41,160 nt of DNA from Bacteroidales bacterium (lineage in GTDB: Bacteria; Bacteroidota; Bacteroidia; Bacteroidales; UBA12077): positions 1 to 41,160 of the forward strand of contig JAUWQL010000016.1 of NCBI GenBank assembly GCA_030611105.1, read 5' to 3'. A model generated the notes under the pieces. That model made no database searches. It saw only the letters and a program-made list of their open reading frames with translations, and had not been told where the DNA came from. Every line of letters begins with the position of its first letter. The first letter of the stretch is position 1. Below, piece after piece: positions 30,571 through 37,687 of the stretch. Position numbers and translations under genes: made by a program.

Positions 30571-30771
30571 ATGAGCACTTTACAAGATAAAAGTAAAAAC
30601 GAACTAATTGAAGAAATCGAAAGTCTTAAAAAAGATGTTAGAGATCTTGAAAAAAACAAAGAATTGGAACAAATAAATGATCTGTTTGTTGGTCGAGAAT
30701 TCCGGATTAAAGAATTAAAAGATAAAGTGAAAGAACTGGAAAAAGGAAAAAATGAGAAAGGGAAAAACTGA
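30571..30771 (+). CDS. Free-standing coiled-coil/FVGREF tail protein
   Basis: A 66-residue protein consisting of little more than the tail shared by its neighbours. An N-terminal coil 'KNELIEEIESLKKDVRDLEK' (9-28) leads into 'LFVGREFRIKELKDKVKELE' (38-57), followed by a Lys/Asn-rich end. It has no sensor, membrane or enzyme domain. It lies 23 bp downstream of the membrane PAS gene and 62 bp upstream of the histidine kinase gene, in frame with its own ATG. It could be a remnant of a larger PAS protein. But the tail is well conserved and the frame intact, which argues for a functional small partner that forms mixed coiled coils with the tail-bearing sensors. Function is unknown. Confidence 0.65.
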   Translation: MSTLQDKSKNELIEEIESLKKDVRDLEKNKELEQINDLFVGREFRIKELKDKVKELEKGKNEKGKN

Positions 30772-30833
30772 GAGAATGAGGAAAGGGAGTATTTATGTTA
30801 TAAATGGTGAATATTCATTAAATCAATAGTAAA

Positions 30834-33014
30834 ATGAGCGAATCTTCTATTATAATCGGGTTGTTGCAGAATGTGGCTATGCTACTTGCATTTAGTATGT
30901 TATATGATTATTGGTGGGCTGATGATGAAAAATTCAAGAATTTATTTGTTAAAATTCTTGTAGGTGTTATTTTAGGAGGAATTGGGGTTGTTCTTATGCT
31001 TACTCCATGGACTCTTTATACGGGACTCGTTTTTGATACCCGCTCGATTATGCTCTCGGTTTCAGGTTTGTTTTTTGGTTCAATTCCTACAATAATTGCA
31101 ATGTTGGTAACCGGAACCTATCGTTTTATTATGGGAGGTGATGGTATGTTGATGGGTATCGCGGTAATTCTTTCATCCGGAACCATTGGTATTTTATGGC
31201 GAAAACTAAGGCCTTCACGGGAGAAAAAAAATAATCTGGCTGAATTGTTTGCAATGGGCTTACTGGTGCATATTATAATGCTAATATGTACCGTATTTTT
31301 ACCTGCCGAAAAGGCATGGCAAACATTTAAAACCATTGCTTTACCGGTAATTATTATTTATCCTTTGGGAACAATGTTACTCGGATTTTTAATGCTAAGC
31401 AGGACAAAACATTGGTTTACACGAAAAGCATTGAAGGAAAGCGAAAAGCGTTTCCGTAGTTATGTAGATTCTGCTCCTTTTGGGGTATTTGTAGCTGATA
31501 ACAAAGGAAATTACACCGATGTTAATACTGCCGCTGCATTAATAACCGGATATTCTAAAACCGAATTACTCTCGATGAACCTGATTGAGCTTATTCCGTC
31601 TGATGGACGGGATGCAGCTGGTAAACATTTCCAAAAAGTTGTAAAAACCGGACAATCTTCCGGTGAATTATCTTTTATAAAGAAAAATGGCTCCTTGTGT
31701 TACTGGTTGGTAGATGCTGTAAAGCTTTCTGATAACCGCTTTCTTGGTTTTGTTACTGATATTACCGATCGCAAGCAGTTCGAAGAAAAACTACTGAAAT
31801 TATCCAGAACCGTTGAGATTTCGCCATTTGCAATTGTTATTGCCGATTTGGAAGGAAAAATCGAATATGTTAATAAAGAACTTCTTATTACCGGCGGTTT
31901 TGAAGATGACAGCAAAATAATTGGTCAACCTATATTTATGTTTAGCAATGAAGAAGGAATAAAACGTTTGCAGCAAGAAATTATTCCTGCATTATTATCG
32001 GGCAAGCAATGGAGAGGTGAAGTTATGGTAAAAAGAAAAGACGGTTCAATTTTTCCGGCTGAAATGAATTGCTCTGTTATTCTGGATGAAAATGGAAAAC
32101 CAAAAAATCTTTTATCATATTATAGCAATATTACTGAACGTAAACAGGCAGAACAAGAACTTGCCAAATACCGCAAAAATCTCGAAAATGTAGTTCAGGA
32201 AAGAACAAAGGAACTCGAAATAAAAAATACTAAAGTAACTGAATCCCAGCAAGCATTGGCTTTTTTATTGGAAGATATGAATGAGTCGAGTGAAAAATTA
32301 CGAATATCAAATGAACAACTCGAATTGGCAAACAAGGAAATGGAAGCCTTTTCATATTCAGTATCTCACGACCTTCGGGCCCCGCTGCGCGCCATCGATG
32401 GATTCACCCGTATTTTAATGGATGATTATGTTACAAATTTTGATGCCGAGGGAAAACGTATTGGGTCGATTATCCAGCTTAATGCCCGGAAAATGGGTCA
32501 GCTCATTGATGACCTGCTCGCCTTTTCACGTGTGGGACGCACATCCTTAAGCTCTTCCGAAATTGACATGAAAAATATGGTAAACGCAGTATATCACGAA
32601 ACTACAACATCGGAAGATCGGAAACGTGTTAAGTTTACCATAGGCGATTTGACCAAAGTAGAAGGCGATACTAATATGATGCGTCATGTGTGGATGAATC
32701 TCATTTCCAATGCGATCAAGTTTTCGGCTCATCGTAAGCAAGTCCTTATTTCGGTTTCTTGCCAGATAGAAGAAAATAAATTAACTTATTGTATAAAAGA
32801 TAACGGTGCAGGATTTAATATGAAATATAAGGATAAACTTTTCGGAGTATTCCAACGTTTGCATAGCGAAAAAGAATTTGAAGGCACCGGTGTAGGCCTG
32901 GCTTTGGTACAGCGTATCATTAACCGCCATGGCGGTGAAGTATGGGCTAATGGCGAAGTAGATAAAGGTGCTACATTTTATTTTTCATTACCTAAAAAGA
33001 AGTTGAAAAGTTGA
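30834..33014 (+). CDS. Sensor histidine kinase: LytS-like 5TM, two PAS domains, HisKA, HATPase
   Basis: A 726-residue inner-membrane kinase. Residues 1-195 are a 5TM-LYT-type domain with 'GLLQNVAMLLAFSMLYDYW' and 'GLFFGSIPTIIAMLVTGTYR'. PAS1 (about 205-318) and PAS2 (about 322-440) end in 'DITDRKQFEEK' and 'NITERKQAEQEL'. After a coil, HisKA carries 'SYSVSHDLRAPLRAIDGFTR' with the phosphorylated His512. The HATPase domain (about 610-722) has 'HVWMNLISNAIKFSAHRKQ' (N box), 'KDNGAGFNM' and 'EGTGVGLALVQRI'. The bacteriophytochrome-like 'S-x-S-H-D-L-R-A-P' HisKA is commonly paired with small Rcp1-type receivers. One lies at 34062, separated from it only by the KilA-N gene. This is one of only two proteins in the island with a kinase core. 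Confidence 0.94.
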   Translation: MSESSIIIGLLQNVAMLLAFSMLYDYWWADDEKFKNLFVKILVGVILGGIGVVLMLTPWTLYTGLVFDTRSIMLSVSGLFFGSIPTIIAMLVTGTYRFIMGGDGMLMGIAVILSSGTIGILWRKLRPSREKKNNLAELFAMGLLVHIIMLICTVFLPAEKAWQTFKTIALPVIIIYPLGTMLLGFLMLSRTKHWFTRKALKESEKRFRSYVDSAPFGVFVADNKGNYTDVNTAAALITGYSKTELLSMNLIELIPSDGRDAAGKHFQKVVKTGQSSGELSFIKKNGSLCYWLVDAVKLSDNRFLGFVTDITDRKQFEEKLLKLSRTVEISPFAIVIADLEGKIEYVNKELLITGGFEDDSKIIGQPIFMFSNEEGIKRLQQEIIPALLSGKQWRGEVMVKRKDGSIFPAEMNCSVILDENGKPKNLLSYYSNITERKQAEQELAKYRKNLENVVQERTKELEIKNTKVTESQQALAFLLEDMNESSEKLRISNEQLELANKEMEAFSYSVSHDLRAPLRAIDGFTRILMDDYVTNFDAEGKRIGSIIQLNARKMGQLIDDLLAFSRVGRTSLSSSEIDMKNMVNAVYHETTTSEDRKRVKFTIGDLTKVEGDTNMMRHVWMNLISNAIKFSAHRKQVLISVSCQIEENKLTYCIKDNGAGFNMKYKDKLFGVFQRLHSEKEFEGTGVGLALVQRIINRHGGEVWANGEVDKGATFYFSLPKKKLKS

Positions 33015-34013
33015 AAATTAAAAATGAATCGGTAAATTTGTTTTTGTGGCAAAAAAATAAATCATGACTAAAACAAAATTAAATGTAAATGATATTGAAA
33101 TAGTTCTTTACAAGCAAAATGAGGAAGAATATATTTCAATTACAGATATGGCAAGATTCCGAGATTCTGCAAGAACAAACTATATAATTCAGAACTGGAT
33201 GAGAACACGAAGTACTATTGAATTTATAGGACTTTGGGAACAATTGCATAATCCAAATTTTAAAAGCATCGAATTCGATGCCTTTAGAAATGAATCAGGG
33301 TCAAATAGCTTCACATTAACATCAAAAAAATGGATTGAATCCACAGATGCAATTGGAATAATCTCAAAATCTGGCAGATATGGAGGGACATACGCTCACA
33401 AAGATATTGCTTTTGAATTTGCCTCTTGGTTAAGTCCAACGTTTAAACTCTACTTAATAACAGAATATCAGAGGTTAAAAGAAGTTGAAACAAATCAATA
33501 CAATTTAGAGTGGAACGTAAAGCGAATTTTGAGTAAAACCAATTATTTGATTCACACCGATGCTGTAAAAAATTACATTTTGCCTGAAATAAATTATGAA
33601 AAGGGTATGGAATGGATTACTTATGCAGAAGAAGCAGATTTGTTAAATGTGGCTCTTTTTAACTGTACAGCAAAAGACTGGAGAGAAGCAAATCCTGAGT
33701 TGGCAGAAAAAATAATGAATATTAGGGATATTGCAAGTATAAATGAACTTGCGATTCTTTCTAACCTTGAGACTATAAATGCTGTGATGATAAAGGAGAA
33801 AATTGAAAAGAAGGACAGATTTTTAAAACTAAGAGAAATAGCAAAATATCAGCAAACAGTTTTAAATGAAAAAGACTTTATGAAATCTCTAAAGAAACTA
33901 AATGAGCGAGTATATATTAACGAAAAGAAAAAACTTGATTAAAAATAACGAAACGCAAACATGGCTTCAAATTTAAGCGGAATTGCATTGCGTTTTGAAA
34001 ATTGAAAGTGAAT
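33011..34013. repeat. Imperfect 19-bp direct repeats flanking the KilA-N gene
   Basis: TTGAAAATTAAAAATGAAT (33011-33029) recurs as TTGAAAATTGAAAGTGAAT (33995-34013), 17 of 19 matching. The pair brackets the KilA-N gene exactly between a kinase and its probable receiver. It is A/T-rich, so chance similarity is possible. Confidence 0.4.
33064..33942 (+). CDS. KilA-N domain-containing protein
   Basis: A 292-residue cytoplasmic protein with an N-terminal KilA-N (APSES-related) DNA-binding domain, about residues 15-135. Recognisable blocks are 'YISITDMARFRD', 'IIQNWMRTRSTIEFIGLWEQ', 'GIISKSGRYGGTYAHKDIAF' and 'EFASWLSPTFKLYLITEYQR'. The C-terminal half is helical, with an ORF6N-associated 'NVALFNCTAKDWREANPELA' type segment. 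KilA-N proteins are spread by phages and mobile elements. In Bacteroidota this compact form often stands alone in variable loci. Its position between the histidine kinase and the Rcp1-like receiver, with near-identical flanking repeats, suggests it was inserted. The biological role is unknown, although DNA binding is likely. Confidence 0.9.
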   Translation: MTKTKLNVNDIEIVLYKQNEEEYISITDMARFRDSARTNYIIQNWMRTRSTIEFIGLWEQLHNPNFKSIEFDAFRNESGSNSFTLTSKKWIESTDAIGIISKSGRYGGTYAHKDIAFEFASWLSPTFKLYLITEYQRLKEVETNQYNLEWNVKRILSKTNYLIHTDAVKNYILPEINYEKGMEWITYAEEADLLNVALFNCTAKDWREANPELAEKIMNIRDIASINELAILSNLETINAVMIKEKIEKKDRFLKLREIAKYQQTVLNEKDFMKSLKKLNERVYINEKKKLD

Positions 34014-34046
34014 TTGTTAGTTGAGAATTAATAATGACTTTAAAAA

Positions 34047-34053
34047 AAGGAGG
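34047..34053 (+). promoter_or_regulatory. Strong Shine-Dalgarno sequence
   Basis: AAGGAGG eight bases before the ATG at 34062; the second perfect ribosome binding site in this island. Confidence 0.75.
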
Positions 34054-34061
34054 ACATAAAA

Positions 34062-34499
34062 ATGGAATGTGAATTTGAAATCGTTATTGTAGAAGACAAT
34101 CCAAATGATGCAGAATTAATGGTTCGCTCTTTGAAAGATAATCGGCTGGCTAACAGCCTGATTGTACTTGAAGATGGTGAGCAGGCACTGGATTTTATTT
34201 TTGGCCGGGGACAATATTCAGAAAGAGATTTAAACAAATTGCCAAAAGTGATTTTCCTGGATCTTAAACTGCCCAAAGTAGATGGATTGGAGGTACTAAA
34301 ACAAGTAAAATCGAATAAACAAACCAGTAAAATACCGGTCATTATTGTTACTTCTTCAAAAGAAGACCCTGATATTGCCGCTGCATACAAATTAGGCGCC
34401 AATAGCTATGTGGTAAAACCGGTTAATTTTAATAATTTTGTGGAAACTATAAATCAGCTAGGATCATATTGGTTAGTGATAAACGAAAAACCAAGATAG
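34062..34499 (+). CDS. Rcp1-like single-domain response regulator
   Basis: A 145-residue stand-alone receiver. The acidic pocket is in 'IVIVEDNPNDAELMVRSLKD' (7-26). The phospho-acceptor is Asp67 in 'KVIFLDLKLPKVDGLEVLKQ', with Thr ~97 ('PVIIVTSSKED') and Lys119 ('SYVVKPVNF'). The length, the insert 'ALDFIFGRGQYSERDLNKLP' and 'N-P-N-D-A-E-L' place it with Rcp1-type regulators. These accept phosphate from phytochrome-like kinases with an 'S-H-D-L-R-A-P' HisKA, like the kinase at 30834. It has no output domain, so it acts by protein contact or as a phosphate shuttle. Confidence 0.94.
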   Translation: MECEFEIVIVEDNPNDAELMVRSLKDNRLANSLIVLEDGEQALDFIFGRGQYSERDLNKLPKVIFLDLKLPKVDGLEVLKQVKSNKQTSKIPVIIVTSSKEDPDIAAAYKLGANSYVVKPVNFNNFVETINQLGSYWLVINEKPR

Positions 34500-34561
34500 A
34501 TACTTTTTATCAATAGTAAAATGATTAATTTTGAAATAGAGCCTCGTAATGGGCGAAATAT

Positions 34562-34699
34562 TATTACCTTATATCCGCAAGTCACGGTGTGAGTTGTTGA
34601 TTTATAGTGTTTCGTAGACTTGGAGCAAGTGTTGTGGCAAAAAGACTCACGCCGTGACTATCAGATATTTGCGAAAAATATCTGCGGATTTTAGGTATT
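34562..34699. other. Three-way-junction inverted-repeat element
   Basis: The outer arm TATTACCTTATATCCGCA (34562-34579) pairs with TGCGGATTTTAGGTATTA (about 34683-34700), 15 of 18. Inside, AGTCACGGTGTGAGT (34580-34594) pairs with ACTCACGCCGTGACT (34645-34659) with one G-T. AGATATTT and AAATATCT (34663-34682) form a third hairpin. The stems are directly contiguous, making a compact cruciform or structured RNA. No ORF is present. It occupies most of the 279-bp gap between the receiver and the REC-PAS gene. Confidence 0.6.
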
Positions 34700-34778
34700 A
34701 ACGTATAGAAAACAGACAATTTTAAGCATGTTCAATAAATTTAGTCAGTCAGTAGTGATATTATAAATAAATTGCATT

Positions 34779-37607
34779 ATGAAAAATAAATTGCGTGTAT
34801 TAATTGTAGAAGACCTTCCTTCAGATACCGAGCTGGCAGAACGAGAACTAAGAACAGTTATAAAAAACTTTACGGTTCAGGTGGTTGATACAAAAGAAGA
34901 CTTTGAAAAGGCTCTGGAAACATTCAAACCCGATCTTATTATTTCTGATTATCAAATGCCTGTTTTCGATGGTTTATCCGCTTTAAAGATCAAACAGAAA
35001 AAATCACCATTTACTCCTTTTGTTCTTTTAACCGGCTCCACTAATGAAGATACAGCCGTTGAATGTATAAAAGCCGGTGCTGATGATTATGTAATTAAAG
35101 AACATATTAAACGATTAGGCCCGGCAGCTCTTAAAGCGATAGAAAAGAAAAGAGATGAACTGAAACGCAAGCAGATAGAGGAAGCCCTGCAGAGGAGCGA
35201 AGAACTAAATAGATCTATTACAGAATCAGCTGCTGATGCAATAATTTCTATCAACTCTGATGGAATTATTTTGTCGTGGAATAATGCTGCAGGAAAAATA
35301 TTCGGGTATTCTTCATCCGAAATGATAAATAAGAATCTTTCAGAAATAATACCCCCCCGATACAAAGACGGTCACAATTCCGGTATAAAACGACTGAAAA
35401 TTGGAGGCAAAATAATAATAATAGGACAAACAATTGAATTAACTGCTTTTCGGAAAAATGGAGATGAATTCCCTATTGAACTTTCTTTATCAAGCTGGGA
35501 GACAAATAATCAAAAATATTTCACGGGTATTATTCGCGATATCACCGAGCGCAAAAAAGCAGAAGAAGAACTTATAAAACTTTCTACAGCAGTACAACAA
35601 AGTCCTTCCGTAATTACCATTACAGATTTGAATGGAAATTTGGAATACGTAAATCCAAAATTTACATATCTAACAGGATATACCAGTGAAGAAGCTATAG
35701 GTAAAAATCCAAGAATTCTAAAATCCGGAGTGCAAACTGATGAATTTTATAAAGAGCTGTGGAATACTATATCTTCCGGTAAAGAGTGGCATGGAGAGTT
35801 TCATAATAAGAAAAAGAATGGTGAATTATTTTGGGAAGCTGCTTCTATTTCACCAATTTTTAATAAGCAAGGCAAGAAAGTCAATTATTTAAAAGTTTCT
35901 GAAGATATCACAGAGCGTAAGCAGGCGGAGGAAGCTCTACAGGAAAGCGAGAAGCAGTTACAAACCTTGATTAATGCCATGCCGGACTTTGTTTGCTTTA
36001 AAGATGGAGACGGACACTGGCTCAAGGTTAATGATGCAGGCATCCGTATTTTTCAGCTCGAGAGCATAGACTATCGTGGGAAGAAAGATTCCGAATTAGC
36101 AAAACTTAATAGTAAGTTTCAAGATTCATTCCTTACCTGCGAAGAAAGCGATGCAAGAGCCTGGAAGGAGGGTAATCTTATTCAGGGAGAAGAGACGTTT
36201 CCTGATCCCGATGGTTCAGTACGGGTTTTCGATGTTGCCAAAGTGCCTGTTATTAACCCGGATGGTGAGCGGAAAGGCCTTGTTGTTTTGGGACATGATA
36301 TTACAGAGCGCAAGAAGGCAGAAGAAAAAAATGCACGTTTCAGCCGCATTTTCGAAGACTCTCTAAATGAAATATATTTGTTCAATGCAGATACTTTGAC
36401 ATATATTCAGGTGAATAATGCCGCTCAACATAATCTGGGTTATACGATGGAAGAATTAAAAAAACTAACACCATTGGATATTAATCCTGAACTTACGAGC
36501 GAATCGTTTGCAAAATTGATAGCTCCCTTACGCAAAGGTGAAAAGGGAAAAATTGTTTTTGAGACTGTTCACAAACGTAAAAATCAATCACTTTATAATG
36601 TGGAAGTACATATGCAACTTCTGATATATGATCAAAAATTAATATTCACCGCGATTATTCTGGACATCACAGAACGTAAACAGGCGGAAGAAGCATTGCT
36701 GAGGAGCGAAGAACGAATGAGAACAATGTTTGAGGAAGCACCTCTGGGTATTGCTTTAATTGACTCTCTAACGGGACATATCTATGAAGTTAATCAACGA
36801 TTTGCCCAAATTGCAGGCCGGAGCAAAAAGGAAATGGCCCCGATTGACTGGATGAGCATCACGCATCCTGATGATGTGCAGGAAGATATGGATAATATGG
36901 CTCTATTGAATGCCGGGAAGATAACAGGGTTCAATATGAATAAGCGATATATTCTACCGGATGGTTCAATTGTTTGGATTAATATGACCATTGCACCTAT
37001 AAAGGTTAAGGATAAAACTCACCCTCGACATTTATGTATGATAGAAGATATCACTGAGCGTAAGCAGATGGAAGTAACACTGCAGGAAAGTGAAAAAAGG
37101 TTTAAGAATCTGTTTAATGATTTGGGTGATGCTATATTTGTTACAAAAATTGGCGGGGCAAACAAAGGCCGGATATTAGAAGCTAATCCCGCAGCCACAA
37201 AACAATCTGGCTATACAAGAAACGAGCTGTTGAAGATGAATATTATTAGAGATATTTCTATTCCCGGATCAGAGAAGATGAATACGGATGAGTGGGAGGA
37301 AAAGCTGCAAAATGGAGAAACAGTTACAACATGTGAAATGAAAAGGAAAAAGGATGGTACAGAATTCTGGACTGAAGTAATAGTAACACCTATAGAGTTT
37401 AAAGGAGAAAAAGCAAGTTTATCAATTAACCACGACATAACTGAGCGTAAGCAGGCGGAAGAAGAAATAAAAAAGAAAATTATTGAACTTGAAATTTTCA
37501 ATGATGCTAGTGTGGACAGAGAAATTATGATTAATGAATTGCGGAAAGAAGTAAATGAAATGCTTAAAAAAATGGGTGAAAAGGCAAAGTATAAAATTAT
37601 TACCTAA
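34779..37607 (+). CDS. Receiver plus six PAS domains, no output domain, divergent tail
   Basis: A 942-residue cytoplasmic protein. A receiver domain (1-125) has its phospho-acceptor Asp57 in 'LIISDYQMPVFDGLSALKIK' and Lys ~106. It is followed by six PAS/PAC units, each closing with a D-I-T-E-R-K motif at about residues 253, 375, 505, 628, 756 and 885. The last 45 residues are coil plus 'LEIFNDASVDREIMINELRK' and 'EVNEMLKKMGEKAKYKI'. These correspond to the 'A-V-x-R-E-L-R-M-I-E-L-K-x-E-V-N-x-L' tail seen at the end of many PAS proteins, a diverged form of the FVGREF tail in its neighbours. There is no HisKA, HATPase, GGDEF or HTH. Such a protein may integrate several ligands and pass the state to a partner kinase, perhaps the hybrid kinase encoded 80 bp downstream. 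Confidence 0.9.
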   Translation: MKNKLRVLIVEDLPSDTELAERELRTVIKNFTVQVVDTKEDFEKALETFKPDLIISDYQMPVFDGLSALKIKQKKSPFTPFVLLTGSTNEDTAVECIKAGADDYVIKEHIKRLGPAALKAIEKKRDELKRKQIEEALQRSEELNRSITESAADAIISINSDGIILSWNNAAGKIFGYSSSEMINKNLSEIIPPRYKDGHNSGIKRLKIGGKIIIIGQTIELTAFRKNGDEFPIELSLSSWETNNQKYFTGIIRDITERKKAEEELIKLSTAVQQSPSVITITDLNGNLEYVNPKFTYLTGYTSEEAIGKNPRILKSGVQTDEFYKELWNTISSGKEWHGEFHNKKKNGELFWEAASISPIFNKQGKKVNYLKVSEDITERKQAEEALQESEKQLQTLINAMPDFVCFKDGDGHWLKVNDAGIRIFQLESIDYRGKKDSELAKLNSKFQDSFLTCEESDARAWKEGNLIQGEETFPDPDGSVRVFDVAKVPVINPDGERKGLVVLGHDITERKKAEEKNARFSRIFEDSLNEIYLFNADTLTYIQVNNAAQHNLGYTMEELKKLTPLDINPELTSESFAKLIAPLRKGEKGKIVFETVHKRKNQSLYNVEVHMQLLIYDQKLIFTAIILDITERKQAEEALLRSEERMRTMFEEAPLGIALIDSLTGHIYEVNQRFAQIAGRSKKEMAPIDWMSITHPDDVQEDMDNMALLNAGKITGFNMNKRYILPDGSIVWINMTIAPIKVKDKTHPRHLCMIEDITERKQMEVTLQESEKRFKNLFNDLGDAIFVTKIGGANKGRILEANPAATKQSGYTRNELLKMNIIRDISIPGSEKMNTDEWEEKLQNGETVTTCEMKRKKDGTEFWTEVIVTPIEFKGEKASLSINHDITERKQAEEEIKKKIIELEIFNDASVDREIMINELRKEVNEMLKKMGEKAKYKIIT

Positions 37608-37687
37608 ACAAATAAGGAAACATAGAATATTCATAATGAAAATCTCGAAATATTGATAACTAAATTTGAATTTAATTTTTTATGTAG

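Noticed and set aside
34562-34699. Retron non-coding RNA
   Set aside because: Structured, but no reverse transcriptase gene is adjacent and no typical priming G or a1/a2 arrangement was recognised.
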